Notes: generated by a model from the letters alone, not told the origin. DNA of 64,000 nucleotides from Beduinella massiliensis (GCF_900199405.1 NZ_LT963430.1:1829605-1893604); one strand, 5' to 3'; positions 1-9,153 are shown, counted from the stretch's first letter. Program-made: numbers and translations.

Positions 1-79
1 CAAGAAATGCGCCAGAATTGTCGTGATACCCACGATAAAATAGGGGCGCGACGTCTGAAAAGATGGGATTTTCGTTATA

Positions 80-119
80 CGAAAAACGAGGGAGAAGGCC
101 ATCGTGGCTTTCTCCCTCG
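80..119 (-). terminator. Rho-independent terminator of hisS
   Basis: An inverted repeat with 14-base arms (87-100 and 106-119, one G:U pair) is followed, read on the minus strand, by TTTTTC at 81-86. It lies 19 bases beyond the hisS stop. Seen directly in the sequence. Confidence 0.8.
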
Positions 120-137
120 CTCCGTTTTGCGGCCGCA

Positions 138-1385
138 TTACTCGGCCTTCTGCCCGAGCTCCTTGATGTCTTCGTTGTCCGCGAAGGCGGCGGCGGCAAA
201 GCCCGCAGCCTCCAGCGCGCCGAGCTGCTTGCCCAGCTTTTTTTGCTGCATGAGCACCGTAACCGCATAGCGCTCGCGCAGCGCTTCGGCCTTCTTCAGC
301 ACCGGCGCAAAGTCCGCGTCCGCGCGGTAGAGCAGCGCGAGCTTTTGCTTATCGGCGGGGATGACGAAGCCCTGATCCATCAAAATGCCGCAGATGCGTT
401 CAAAGCCGATGGAAAAGCCCACAGCAGGCACCTTCTGGCCGATGAATTTGCCGATCATCTCGTCGTAGCGCCCGCCGCCGGCGACCGCGCCGGAAAAGGC
501 AGCGCAGGTAACCTCAAAGACCATGCCCGTGTAATAGCCCTGTCCGCGCACGAGAGAGGGGCAGTAGGCGATGGCGTAACGGTCCCCGGCAAGACGGCGC
601 ACGGTGTCGAGGACCCGCTGCAGGTTTTCGCCGAGGGACCTGTCTTCGCACAGCGCGGCGACGCGCTCGAGCGCGAAGTCGCCCGCGCGCAGGAAGTCAT
701 CCAGGGCCTCTACCGCCCGTGCGGGGAAGCCCTTTTCCGTGAGCTCCGCGCGCACGCCGTCCGCGCCGACCTTGTCCAGCTTATCGAAGGTGACACATAC
801 GCTGTCCAGCGTATCGGCGGGAAAGCCCATCGTTCCGAGCATGCCGCGCAGCATGCGCCGGTCGTTGATGTTCACGGTGAAGTCGGTGAAGCCGATGGAG
901 AGGAGCGCGCGCGCCGTCACGTCAATCAGTTCGATCTCCGCGTTAACGCTCTCGTCCCCGAGAATGTCGATGTCGCACTGCACGAATTCGCGCATCCGGC
1001 CCTTCTGCGGACGCTCGGCGCGGAAGACGCGATCGGTTTGGATTACCTTGAAGGGCGCGGGAAGGTTTGCACGGTTTGCCGCGTAATATCGGGAGAGGGG
1101 CAGCGTCAGGTCGTAGCGAAGGCCCATGTCGGATAGCTCCTTTTCGCTTCCGGAGGCGAGCGCCGCGTCGAGCTTGTCGCCGCGCTTGAGCACCTTAAAG
1201 ATCAGGTTCAGGTTGTCGCCGCCGTCGCTCTTGTCGAGGTTTTCCATGTCCTCGAGCATCGGGGTGGCGATGCGTTCAAAACCGCTGGCGCGGTAGGTTT
1301 TCAAAATTTCACCCTGCACGTAATCGCGCAGGCGCATTTCGTCCGGCAGGTAGTCCCTCATGCCCTTGAGCGGCTGAATCTTCAT
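138..1385 (-). CDS. hisS: Histidine--tRNA ligase (HisRS)
   Basis: A class II aminoacyl-tRNA synthetase that charges tRNA-His in the cytoplasm. The 415 aa match the usual family length. Motif 2 (FRAERPQKGRMREF) is at 121-134, the histidine-binding LVRGQGYYTG loop with the key Arg280 at 278-287, GGGRYD at 303-308 and motif 3 (GFSIGFERI) at 323-331. A C-terminal anticodon-binding domain follows. HisZ, the regulatory paralogue, usually loses these catalytic motifs and the C-terminal domain, so HisS is the better call. The loop has QG where most bacteria have LD. I recall this variant from clostridial HisS but cannot verify it here. The ATG has a good AAGGAG about 7 bases upstream. It is divergent from the carboxypeptidase gene; I see no T-box leader. 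Confidence 0.93.
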   Translation of the reverse strand: MKIQPLKGMRDYLPDEMRLRDYVQGEILKTYRASGFERIATPMLEDMENLDKSDGGDNLNLIFKVLKRGDKLDAALASGSEKELSDMGLRYDLTLPLSRYYAANRANLPAPFKVIQTDRVFRAERPQKGRMREFVQCDIDILGDESVNAEIELIDVTARALLSIGFTDFTVNINDRRMLRGMLGTMGFPADTLDSVCVTFDKLDKVGADGVRAELTEKGFPARAVEALDDFLRAGDFALERVAALCEDRSLGENLQRVLDTVRRLAGDRYAIAYCPSLVRGQGYYTGMVFEVTCAAFSGAVAGGGRYDEMIGKFIGQKVPAVGFSIGFERICGILMDQGFVIPADKQKLALLYRADADFAPVLKKAEALRERYAVTVLMQQKKLGKQLGALEAAGFAAAAFADNEDIKELGQKAE

Positions 1386-1510
1386 ATCGAATCGGCTCCT
1401 TTTGCGTCAGATAGCTTATGATAGCCCCATCCCGGCGTTTTTGTCAACAAAGGGATGGAGTGAAAAGCGCGTGCATAAGCTTTTTTATAGCTGCAAAGGA
1501 GTGGAGAAAG

Positions 1511-2626
1511 ATGAAAAGATGGATCGCGGGGCTTTTCACGGCGCTGCTCGTCCTGTATAATGGAACTGCGGCGGCCGCGACGAGTGCGGCGGCCGCGTGC
1601 GTCATGGAGCAATCCACGGGCCGCGTGCTCTTTTCTTACAACGCGGACGCAAAGCTTCCCATGGCGTCGACGACCAAGGTCATGACGGCGCTGCTGGTAT
1701 TCGAGCAGGGCAATCTTTCGGATGAGGTGGTCTGCACGAAGAACGCCTACGGCGTGCCGGGTACCTCGATCTATCTGAACCTCGGAGAAAAGCTGACGCT
1801 GGAACAGATGGTCACGGGGCTGATGCTCGCCTCCGGCAATGACGCGGCGGTCGCCATCGCGGAGCACCTGGGCGGCAGCGTCGAGGGCTTTGCGCAGATG
1901 ATGAACGAGCGCGCCAAAGCGCTGGGGGCGGATAACACGCACTTCATCACGCCGCACGGGCTGCCCATGGAGGGGCACTACACGACCGCGCGCGACCTGA
2001 CGCTGATCGCGCGCCAGGCGATGACGATTCCGCGCTTTCGCGATCTGGTCTCCACCCAGCGCGCGTCCATCCCCTGGGAAGGGCGCGATTACGACCGGCA
2101 GCTTCGCAACAAGAACCGCCTGCTGTCGGATTACCCCGGGGCTACGGGCATCAAGACCGGCTTTACGCGCGCGGCGGGGCGCTGCCTCGCGTTCGGCGCG
2201 CGACGGGACGGGATGGAGCTCGTCGGCGTGGTGCTGAACTGCGGCGACTGGTTTGACGAGGCGGAGAGGCTGATGGATACCTGCTTTGAAGCCTACGACA
2301 TGCTGACGCTCTTCCGCGCTGGGCAGGATGCGCGCGCCGTCGGCGTCAGCGGCGGCATGGACCGCAGCGTGCGCGCGGTGTCGCAGACGAGCCTTTCAGT
2401 CCCTGTGCGCGAGGGCGAAGAGGCGAAGCTCGTCGTCGATTTGCCGGATACCGTACAGGCCCCGGTCTACGCGGGCATGGAGCTTGGCACCGCCAGCGCA
2501 GTGCTGAACGGTGAGACGCTTTTGACCGTGCCGCTGGTCGCCGCGCGCAGCGTACAGGCGGAATCCTTTATGACGAACATCAAGACCATCCTGCTGCACT
2601 GGCCTTTGCTTGGCGGCGCGAGATGA
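1511..2626 (+). CDS. D-alanyl-D-alanine carboxypeptidase (peptidase S11, PBP5/DacF type)
   Basis: A low-molecular-weight penicillin-binding protein that trims the terminal D-Ala from peptidoglycan stem peptides outside the membrane. The 371 aa begin with a signal peptide (about 1-24, Ala-rich cleavage region). The three active-site motifs are in order: STTK at 53-56, SGN at 108-110 and KTG at 215-217. A beta-rich PBP5 C-terminal domain and a hydrophobic tail follow. The ATG at 1511 is preferred over an upstream in-frame start because AAAGGAG lies about 10 bases before it and the signal peptide begins there. Sporulating clostridia have several paralogues (DacB, DacF), so the exact symbol is left open. 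The ribosome binding site of the next gene overlaps its stop codon. Confidence 0.92.
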   Translation: MKRWIAGLFTALLVLYNGTAAAATSAAAACVMEQSTGRVLFSYNADAKLPMASTTKVMTALLVFEQGNLSDEVVCTKNAYGVPGTSIYLNLGEKLTLEQMVTGLMLASGNDAAVAIAEHLGGSVEGFAQMMNERAKALGADNTHFITPHGLPMEGHYTTARDLTLIARQAMTIPRFRDLVSTQRASIPWEGRDYDRQLRNKNRLLSDYPGATGIKTGFTRAAGRCLAFGARRDGMELVGVVLNCGDWFDEAERLMDTCFEAYDMLTLFRAGQDARAVGVSGGMDRSVRAVSQTSLSVPVREGEEAKLVVDLPDTVQAPVYAGMELGTASAVLNGETLLTVPLVAARSVQAESFMTNIKTILLHWPLLGGAR

Positions 2627-2637
2627 AGGAGTAACCG

Positions 2638-3189
2638 ATGAAGATCGTACGAATGGATGAAAACAACGCCCATCTTTTAAATACGCTGGACGCCCGCCAT
2701 CTCGTCAGCGAGGTGGCGACGCTGCGGCTTGCGCGCGGCGGTTTTTCGCTGGAATACAAGCCGCTCGCATCCTCTGTGTGGAGGCGGGCCGCGGAGAACG
2801 AACAGATTACGGCGGAGGGCTTTCTCGGCCGCCGGGATCGGGACGTCTTTTTCGGCTACCTGGAAGGCGCGCTCTGCGGGCAGATGGTGCTTGCGCAGAA
2901 CTGGAATCAGATGGCGCTCGTGCTCGATGTACGGGTGGACATCCCCGCCCGCCGCAAGGGCCTGGGGCGCGAGCTCATGGACGTGGCGATGGACTGGGCG
3001 GGACTGCACGGCATGGAGGGTGTCATGGTGGAAACACAGGACGCTAACCCCGCTGCATGCCAGTTTTTGGAGCACTGCGGCTTTACGCTTTGCGGCGTGG
3101 ATTGCATGCTCTACGCGGGGCTGGCGCGAAAGAGCGAAAAGGCGTCCCCTTTGCTGGACAGCGCGCTGTTCTACTATAAGATGATCTGA
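2638..3189 (+). CDS. GNAT acetyltransferase, similar to streptothricin acetyltransferases
   Basis: Predicted acetyl-CoA-dependent N-acetyltransferase of 183 aa. The acetyl-CoA pyrophosphate loop RRKGLG is at 105-110, followed by the helix of motif A and the motif B stretch VETQDANPAACQFLEHCGF at 131-149. The central GQ-NWN pattern, the VETQD-N-AC-F-CGF stretch and the LDSALFYYKMI end resemble the SatA/Sat family as I remember it. The substrate cannot be deduced, so a resistance role is only an inference. AAGGAG at 2626-2631 gives the start. It is co-oriented with the genes on both sides, with gaps of 11 and 16 bases, so it is probably cotranscribed with the carboxypeptidase and rluB. Confidence 0.82.
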   Translation: MKIVRMDENNAHLLNTLDARHLVSEVATLRLARGGFSLEYKPLASSVWRRAAENEQITAEGFLGRRDRDVFFGYLEGALCGQMVLAQNWNQMALVLDVRVDIPARRKGLGRELMDVAMDWAGLHGMEGVMVETQDANPAACQFLEHCGFTLCGVDCMLYAGLARKSEKASPLLDSALFYYKMI

Positions 3190-3205
3190 CCGGAAGGAAA
3201 GAAAT

Positions 3206-3919
3206 ATGCGTTTACAGAAATATCTGGCGCTTTGTGGCGTCGCCTCCCGCAGAAAATGCGAGGAAATCATCCTGGAAGGCCGCGTCTGCGTGGACGGGGT
3301 GAAGATCACCGAGCTGGGTACGCAGGTAGAGGAAGGGCAGCGCGTCACGGTGGACGGCGAAACCGTGCAGCCGGAGGCGAAGAAGCGCTACATTCTTTAC
3401 CACAAGCCCGCGGGAGAGGTGACGACCGCGAGCGACGACAAGGGGCGCGAGACGGTGCTCGACCGCTTCAAGAGCGAGATCCCGGAGCGCATCTATCCCG
3501 TAGGGAGGCTGGATTACGACAGCGAAGGGCTGCTGCTGCTCACGAACGACGGCGAGCTGGCACAGCGGCTGTTGCATCCCAGCCGCGAGGTGGACAAGGT
3601 ATATCTCGCGCGCGTGACGGGCGACCTGTCTCTTGAGAGCATCCGCCGCCTGCGCGCGGGCGTGCTACTGCCTGGTGAAAGCCGACGCACGTCGCCCGCG
3701 AAGGTGCGCGTCATCCGCCAGGAGGCGTTTGCGACGGTGGCGCTGGTGACGATTCACGAGGGACGCAACCGTCAGGTGCGCCGGATGTTTGAGGCGGTCG
3801 GCCACCGCGTGCTGATGCTCAGGCGCGTACAGTTCGGCCCGCTGCAGCTGGGCTCTTTGGAGCGCGGGCAGTGGCGTGAGCTGACGGAAGAAGAAGTGGC
3901 AAGGCTTTACGAGCTTTGA
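3206..3919 (+). CDS. rluB: Pseudouridine synthase, RsuA/RluB family
   Basis: Converts a uridine to pseudouridine in rRNA; the RluB branch acts on 23S rRNA around position 2605 in E. coli numbering. An S4 RNA-binding domain (about 1-60, starting MRLQKYLALCGVASRRKCE) precedes the catalytic domain, with the nucleophilic Asp103 in GRLDYDSEGLLLLTNDGEL (100-118) and the conserved GRNRQVRRMFEAVGH segment near 192-206. The 237 aa are typical. GGAAGGAAAG upstream supports the ATG. It sits between the acetyltransferase and the Nudix gene. RsuA (16S) is the alternative, but RluB is the usual Firmicutes member. Confidence 0.9.
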   Translation: MRLQKYLALCGVASRRKCEEIILEGRVCVDGVKITELGTQVEEGQRVTVDGETVQPEAKKRYILYHKPAGEVTTASDDKGRETVLDRFKSEIPERIYPVGRLDYDSEGLLLLTNDGELAQRLLHPSREVDKVYLARVTGDLSLESIRRLRAGVLLPGESRRTSPAKVRVIRQEAFATVALVTIHEGRNRQVRRMFEAVGHRVLMLRRVQFGPLQLGSLERGQWRELTEEEVARLYEL

Positions 3920-3940
3920 CGTGGAAAAGGGGAATCATCC

Positions 3941-4558
3941 ATGAACGAAAGATGGATCGATTGGGCCAAGGAACTGCAATTCATCGCGCAGGCGGGGCTG
4001 ACGTATGGCAAGGATCCCTACGATCAGGAGCGCTACACGCGCATCCGGGACATCTCGGCGGAGATGATCGCCTATCAGGCGCAGATGCCGCTGGAAACGG
4101 TGAAGAAGCTGTTCTGCAATGAGACGGGATATCAGACGCCCAAGATTGATACGCGAGCGGCTGTCTTTCGAGAAGGGAAGATTCTGCTCGTTCACGAGCG
4201 GAACGGGGACTGGGCGCTGCCCGGGGGCTGGTGCGATGTGATGGAGTCCGTCCGCTCCAACGCGGAAAAAGAGGTGCTGGAGGAGGCGGGGCTGAGCGTG
4301 CACGCGGAGCGCATCATCGCCGTGCAGGATCGGAACCGTCATAACACGCCCGCCTACGCCTACGGCATCTGCAAAGTGTTCGTGCTGTGCAGCGCGCGCT
4401 TCGGCTGTTTCCGACAGAACGTCGAGACGGTGGAAAGCGGCTACTTCTCCTATGGCGACCTGCCGTGCCTTTCGGAGGACAAGTGCAATCGCGAACAGGT
4501 GAAGATGTGCTTCGACGCTTTCGCAGCCGGCGACCGTTGGGTCGTCCCATTCGATTGA
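3941..4558 (+). CDS. Nudix hydrolase with N-terminal helical domain (Nudix_N_2 type)
   Basis: Hydrolyses a nucleoside diphosphate linked to another moiety; ADP-ribose-like substrates are typical of this subfamily. Residues 1-65 form a helical N-terminal domain. The Nudix box is at 96-118 and reads G-x5-E-x7-K-E-V-x-E-E-x-G-L. The Arg of the consensus REUxEE is a Lys here, while the metal-binding glutamates are intact. It is the last gene of a plus-strand run that starts at the carboxypeptidase; AAAAGGGGA lies upstream of the ATG. Its 3' end faces a minus-strand exporter pair. Confidence 0.88.
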   Translation: MNERWIDWAKELQFIAQAGLTYGKDPYDQERYTRIRDISAEMIAYQAQMPLETVKKLFCNETGYQTPKIDTRAAVFREGKILLVHERNGDWALPGGWCDVMESVRSNAEKEVLEEAGLSVHAERIIAVQDRNRHNTPAYAYGICKVFVLCSARFGCFRQNVETVESGYFSYGDLPCLSEDKCNREQVKMCFDAFAAGDRWVVPFD

Positions 4559-4652
4559 AGCGAAAGGGAATTGCCGGAACGACGAATCGCTTAAAGACGT
4601 TTTTTGTCTGAATAAAAAATCCGGCGCGCCGGCCGGAAACAGCAGATCCATT

Positions 4653-5096
4653 TTATGAAGCCGCGGTTTTCCGCGGCTTTATCGCCCGAAAGACGACGGA
4701 GCAGACGGCGGTAGCCGCCGCGATGGCCATGACGCCCTGCAAAGCCGCGACGCCGTGCGCGGCGGCGAGCGAGCCGTCGTTCTGCACGAGGGAGAGCATG
4801 AGCTGGTACAGGTCGTATCCGGGCACGAGCGTTACCAGAGAACTGGAAAGAAACACGGTCGCGGGCATCTTGAGCCTGCGCGCGGCCATTTCGCAAAGGG
4901 CGCTCATGAGCAGCGCGCCGAAAAAATAGCAGGACACGGCGCCGGTGCCCGCCTCGGCCAGCACGACGTAAAGCAGGTAGCCCGCCATGCCGATCGCGCA
5001 GGATGGAAAAACCGTGCGCCGGGGCGCATGAAAGAGCAAAGCGAAGGCGCCCGCCGCAAAGAAGGCGCTGACCGCGGAAACGGCGAAGTACATCAT
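4653..5096 (-). CDS. Small subunit of split threonine/serine exporter (ThrE_2 / DUF3815)
   Basis: An integral membrane protein of 147 aa with about five hydrophobic segments. It corresponds to the C-terminal half of ThrE-type exporters, which pump threonine or serine out of the cell. The stretch PATVFLSSSLVTLVPGYDLY near 78-97 is typical of the family. It starts 2 bases after the stop of the large subunit at 5099, so the two are translationally linked. A second, divergent copy of this gene pair is at 43118-44346. A GC-rich hairpin (4658-4679) covers its last codons and may act as a weak terminator. Confidence 0.85.
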   Translation of the reverse strand: MMYFAVSAVSAFFAAGAFALLFHAPRRTVFPSCAIGMAGYLLYVVLAEAGTGAVSCYFFGALLMSALCEMAARRLKMPATVFLSSSLVTLVPGYDLYQLMLSLVQNDGSLAAAHGVAALQGVMAIAAATAVCSVVFRAIKPRKTAAS

Positions 5097-5098
5097 GC

Positions 5099-5851
5099 TT
5101 ACAGCCCCCCAAACAAAGCCCAGAATTTGAGCGCCACGAAGACCCCGCAGGCGACGGTCGCCGCGATGAGCAGCGCCTCCACCGCGCGGGATACGCCGGA
5201 GACGAGATCGCCGTACATGGTGTCGCGCATGGCATTGGTCATCAAAAGCCCCGAGAGCAGCGGCATGATGCCGCCCGCGATGGCGGCGTTCGGGGTATGA
5301 TAGGGGAAATAAAAGTTGAGCCCGACGGCGATGAAGGCGGTCAGGAAGCCGCCGACGGCATTGGTGACGAGCTGCGACATCTCAAGCTTTGAAAAGCAGG
5401 GGGCCACCGCCTGCGAGAGCGCGCCGGTCAGGAGCGCGACGAGCGCGGCCGCGGGGCTGCCCCGAAACATCAGGGCGAACATCGCCGCGCACACGCCGGA
5501 GGCCGCGATGAGCAGCGGCTGAGCCGGGGCGGGGGAAGCGGCGAGCGCGAGCAGCGCGCGCTCGGCCTCCGCCGCGTCCATATGGCCGAGGGCCACATGG
5601 CGCGAAATGTCGTTGGCCGACGCGAGGCGGCTCAGATCCGTGCCGCGGCGCGCGACGCGCAGGGTAATGGTGCGCGTGCCGAGGGTGACGAACAGGCTGG
5701 TCGGAAACGCCACTACGCGCGCTTCCCTGAGCCCGAGTCCGCCCGCCATGCGCATGACGGTTTCCTCCACGCGGTACGTCTCGCCGCCGTTTTCCAATAT
5801 GATGCGCGCCGCCAGACACAGCGCGCGCAGCGCAACCTTTTCGTCGCTCAT
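5099..5851 (-). CDS. Large subunit of split threonine/serine exporter (ThrE / DUF1212)
   Basis: A 250 aa membrane protein that forms the exporter with the downstream small subunit. The N-terminal cytoplasmic part has the family pattern LENGGETYRVEETVMRMA at 18-35. Four to five membrane helices follow, including the conserved GGIMPLLSGLLMTNAMRDT region near 189-207. The ATG at 5851 is chosen over an in-frame start 37 codons upstream because GGAAGGA lies just before it and the extra N-terminus has no family character. Transport of threonine/serine is known for Corynebacterium ThrE; the substrate here is inferred. Confidence 0.86.
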   Translation of the reverse strand: MSDEKVALRALCLAARIILENGGETYRVEETVMRMAGGLGLREARVVAFPTSLFVTLGTRTITLRVARRGTDLSRLASANDISRHVALGHMDAAEAERALLALAASPAPAQPLLIAASGVCAAMFALMFRGSPAAALVALLTGALSQAVAPCFSKLEMSQLVTNAVGGFLTAFIAVGLNFYFPYHTPNAAIAGGIMPLLSGLLMTNAMRDTMYGDLVSGVSRAVEALLIAATVACGVFVALKFWALFGGL

Positions 5852-5955
5852 ATTTTCATCCTTCCGGCCGCGGAACCGCGGCCCGCATGCATTATAGCAA
5901 CGCGGAGGGGCTGTGTCAATGTGCGCCCCATTCTTTGGGAAATGCTGTGCATTGA

Positions 5956-5984
5956 TTGACAAAACGCCGTTTTGAACTTATCAT
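5956..5984 (+). promoter_or_regulatory. Sigma-A promoter of the TPR protein gene
   Basis: TTGACA at 5956-5961 and TATCAT at 5979-5984 are 17 bases apart. The predicted transcript begins after 5990, which excludes an ATG at 5972 as the start codon and supports 6047. Confidence 0.8.
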
Positions 5985-6046
5985 TTCTACTGGGGTATTT
6001 TCGACAGACGCGTGCGCGGGAGCGCCGGGATCGGAGGCGACAAAGG

Positions 6047-8743
6047 ATGAAAATTGACCTGACATGCCCGATAGAGCTGTTTGCATTCGAGCTGCCCACG
6101 CAGGAGCGGCCTGCGTGCAGCCTTACGTTTTTTAATTTGGAAAGAAAGCAGGTTTCCAGCGTGCAGGTAACGCTGACCTGCCTGGATCAGCAGGGGAACC
6201 TCAAGCAGCGTGTGGTGGAGCGCGTGATGGACCTGAAGGGCGCGGGACGCGAAAACTTCGTGGCCGACGTGCCGCTGGAGGACGACCCGGACATCGCCTC
6301 CATCGAGCTGGTCGTCGAAAAGGTCTGGTTTGACGATGCCTCGATCTGGCGGCGGGACAACGCCTCCACGCAGGAGTACATTCCCAACATCATCCCGGAG
6401 GGACGCCGGCGGGAAATGCTGCGCTTCGTCGCAGGCGAGGACGCGGTCGGCTACCCGGAGGAGCAGGGCCCCGTCTGGCTGTGCGTGTGCGGACGCGCAA
6501 ACGCAGCCTCTGAAAAGGTGTGCCGCCGCTGCGAGCGCGTACGGGAAGAGGTGTTTGAAAAGTACAGCGAGGACGCCGTGGACGCGGTCATTCAAAAGCG
6601 CGAGGCAGAATTGGAAGAAATTGCTCAGCGCGCGCGTCAGGAGGCCTCTGAAAAGGAATTCGCGCGCCAGCAGGAGATGCAGCGCCGCCGCCGCCGCCGC
6701 CGTATCGTCACGGGCACGGTGGCCGCGGCGGTGATCGTCGCCGCGGGCGCTTACGCGACCATCACCTGGGGCGTCCCGGAATTTCACTATCAATATGGGC
6801 GATATCTGCTCAGAAGCGACCGGGCCGCGCAGGCGAAGGAGACGTTCCTGAACCTGGGCGACTATCGCGACGCGCCCGCACAGGCGGACGATGCGGAATA
6901 TCAAATCGCCCTTTCGCTGCTTGACGCGGGGGACGAGTCTTCGCTGCTCGAAGCGCAGGAACGCCTGCTGGCGCTCTCCCTGCCGGAAGCGGCGGAGCAG
7001 GAGCGGGAAGCGCGCTATCGCCTGGCGCTCCTGTATCGGGAAGAGAAGCGGGAGGCAGAGGCGGAAACGCTGCTGCTTGGGCTTTCCGGGTACAAGGAAG
7101 CGGATGCGCAGGCGCAGGAGGTCAGTTATGCCCTCGCGCTTGCGGCGATGGAGTCGGGGGAGTACGGGGACGCCTTAAAGCGATTCCGCGCGCTCCCCGG
7201 TTACGAGGAAGCGGACGAAAAGGGCGAGGAGTGCACTTACGCGCTGGCGGGGCTGGAGATGGAAGCGGGCGCCTTCGCGCGTGCGGCGGAGCTCTTCGGT
7301 TCCATCCCCGATTACGAGGACGCGGCGGAGCGCGCCAGGGCGTGCGCGTATCAGGACGCGGCCGGGTCGCTGAAGGAAGGCGCGTATGAAGCGGCGATCG
7401 TTTCCTTTGAGGCGCTGGGTGCGTATCAGGACGCGCCCGAGCAGCTCGCTCGCGCGCGCTATGGCCACGGTGTCGAGCTCATGAACGGCGGCGATTACGA
7501 GGCGGCGAGCGATCTTTTCAAGGGCCTGGGCGATTACGAGGACGCGCAGATCCTCTGGCAGGAGGCGCTGTATCTACCGGGCATGGCTTCGCTGGGTGAG
7601 GGGGATTACGACAGGGCGATCGGCTACCTTACGCGCGTCTCCGGATACAAGGACGCGGACGCGCAGGTGCAGCGCGCGCGCTTTATGCGTGCGGAAAGCC
7701 TCGCAAACGAGGGACGGTACGACGAGGCGATCGAGCAGTACGAGGCGATGGGCGATTACGACGGCGCCGCGTCGCGCGCGCAGCAGACGCGGTACCTCGC
7801 CGCGCAGCATGCGCTGGAAGAGGGCAGGTACGACGAAGCGGCCAAACGCTTTGAAGCGCTGGGAAAATATTCGGATGCTTCCCGCAAGGTGCTGGAGGCA
7901 AACTACGGTGCAGCGGACAAGCTGTATTCCACCGGCGATTACGACGGCGCGCGCTTGCTCTTTGAGGCGCTGGGCAGCTACCGCGACGCCTACGACCGGG
8001 CGCTTTCCTGCCCATACGCGCAGGCGCAGGCACTCGCGGAGGCGGGCAGGCTGCAGGAAGCTTCTGCGAAGTACGAGGAAGCGGCGGGCTACCTGGACGC
8101 CGAAAAGCGCGCAAAGGACAGCCTGTACCGATATGCCGAGGAACAGGAAAAGGCGGGAAATCCGGAAGCGGCGGGCGCTGCGTTTCTCTCGCTTGGCGAA
8201 TACGAGGATGCCGCCAAGCGCGCACAGAAGGTATACGACGACTGGCTGCTGGCGACGTGGACCGACCTCAACCTGGAGATGGACGTGGGTAACTATGCGC
8301 CCGTCGTGGAGGGCTGCAAGCCCTACATTGGGAAGAGCCTGCCCGCGCCTTACGATGGATTTGACGCGCTGTTCGAGGCGGCGAACTACCAGTATGCAAA
8401 AAACCTGATCGAGGCGGGCAGCCGTCTGGAGGCCATGCCGTACCTTGAAGCGGCCAACGGATATAAGGACAGCGCAAAGCTCCTGGACGGGTTTGTATAT
8501 TTGATCGTAGGCTCATGGACGCGGGAAGGAACGGAGGACATGGTGGAATTTCGCGCGGATGGGACTTGCACCTTCGACGGCGGGGAATACTACTTCGACG
8601 TGAACGGCTACGCGCTGATGATCGGCACCGCCCCGCACCCGACGGGGAAAACCTACGCCATCGTCTCCATGGATGCCGGACGGATGACCCTGAAACGCGA
8701 AGAGGGCGGGGAGACCGTGCGCTACACCCGCGCACAGGAATGA
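6047..8743 (+). CDS. Zinc-ribbon, single-pass membrane protein with a long array of TPR-like repeats
   Basis: Function unknown. The 898 aa divide into a beta-rich N-terminal domain (1-135), a zinc-ribbon-like motif with Cys146, Cys148, Cys159 and Cys162, a charged helical stretch ending in a run of arginines, one membrane helix (about 220-240), then roughly 15 degenerate TPR units with a core F-x-x-L-G-x-Y-x-D-A every 33-35 residues (about 250-810). A small beta domain with G-T-W/F-x-x-D-G-T character ends the protein. By the positive-inside rule the zinc ribbon is cytoplasmic and the repeats outside, as expected for an envelope scaffold. The ATG at 6047 has GGAGG 9 bases upstream and its own promoter. 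The NusG-II gene overlaps or abuts its stop. Confidence 0.85.
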   Translation: MKIDLTCPIELFAFELPTQERPACSLTFFNLERKQVSSVQVTLTCLDQQGNLKQRVVERVMDLKGAGRENFVADVPLEDDPDIASIELVVEKVWFDDASIWRRDNASTQEYIPNIIPEGRRREMLRFVAGEDAVGYPEEQGPVWLCVCGRANAASEKVCRRCERVREEVFEKYSEDAVDAVIQKREAELEEIAQRARQEASEKEFARQQEMQRRRRRRRIVTGTVAAAVIVAAGAYATITWGVPEFHYQYGRYLLRSDRAAQAKETFLNLGDYRDAPAQADDAEYQIALSLLDAGDESSLLEAQERLLALSLPEAAEQEREARYRLALLYREEKREAEAETLLLGLSGYKEADAQAQEVSYALALAAMESGEYGDALKRFRALPGYEEADEKGEECTYALAGLEMEAGAFARAAELFGSIPDYEDAAERARACAYQDAAGSLKEGAYEAAIVSFEALGAYQDAPEQLARARYGHGVELMNGGDYEAASDLFKGLGDYEDAQILWQEALYLPGMASLGEGDYDRAIGYLTRVSGYKDADAQVQRARFMRAESLANEGRYDEAIEQYEAMGDYDGAASRAQQTRYLAAQHALEEGRYDEAAKRFEALGKYSDASRKVLEANYGAADKLYSTGDYDGARLLFEALGSYRDAYDRALSCPYAQAQALAEAGRLQEASAKYEEAAGYLDAEKRAKDSLYRYAEEQEKAGNPEAAGAAFLSLGEYEDAAKRAQKVYDDWLLATWTDLNLEMDVGNYAPVVEGCKPYIGKSLPAPYDGFDALFEAANYQYAKNLIEAGSRLEAMPYLEAANGYKDSAKLLDGFVYLIVGSWTREGTEDMVEFRADGTCTFDGGEYYFDVNGYALMIGTAPHPTGKTYAIVSMDAGRMTLKREEGGETVRYTRAQE

Positions 8744-8745
8744 GC

Positions 8746-9153
8746 ATGATGAAGCGAAAAGATCTGATTCTGATTTTAGTGATCGCGGCGGTAGCACTTT
8801 TGGGCATGGGTGCTGCGCGTCTGCTGGAGCCCAGGGACGTATCGCAGGTGCAGGTGACGGTGGACGGCGCCGTCGTGCTGAACGCGCCGCTTTCCAGGGA
8901 CGCCACCTATGAAATCCCGCAGGCCGACGGCAGCCTCAACGTCATCGAGGTGAAGGACGGCGGCGTGCGCATGGTAGAGGCCAACTGCCGCGACGGCGTA
9001 TGCATTTCGCAGGGCGAGACGCGCCGCGCCGCCCGTACGATCGTCTGCCTGCCGCACAAGCTGGTCGTGCAGCTCGTGCCCGCCGGCGAGGGCGAGAACG
9101 CGGAAAAGGCGCAGGGTGCGCCGTCCGACGACCTGGACGTCGTCGTATACTGA
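8746..9153 (+). CDS. NusG domain II family membrane-anchored protein (PF07009-like)
   Basis: A 135 aa protein with one N-terminal membrane helix (about 6-26) and an extracytoplasmic NusG-II-like beta domain. The three family cysteines (Cys81, Cys86, Cys101) fit CRDGVC and IVCLPHKLVV. The role of the family is not established. Elsewhere in Firmicutes it often sits beside transport or electron-transfer genes; here it follows the TPR protein and precedes an acyltransferase. Starts at 8740, 8746 and 8749 are all in frame. 8746 is preferred for spacing to AGGA; 8740 would overlap the previous stop. Confidence 0.8.
   Translation: MMKRKDLILILVIAAVALLGMGAARLLEPRDVSQVQVTVDGAVVLNAPLSRDATYEIPQADGSLNVIEVKDGGVRMVEANCRDGVCISQGETRRAARTIVCLPHKLVVQLVPAGEGENAEKAQGAPSDDLDVVVY

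Noticed and set aside
63-1136. ORF of 357 codons on plus, antisense to hisS
   Set aside because: A shadow of the GC-rich hisS gene; no ribosome binding site and no recognisable domain.
1386-1510. T-box leader for hisS
   Set aside because: The hisS-carboxypeptidase interval is too short and lacks T-box motifs.
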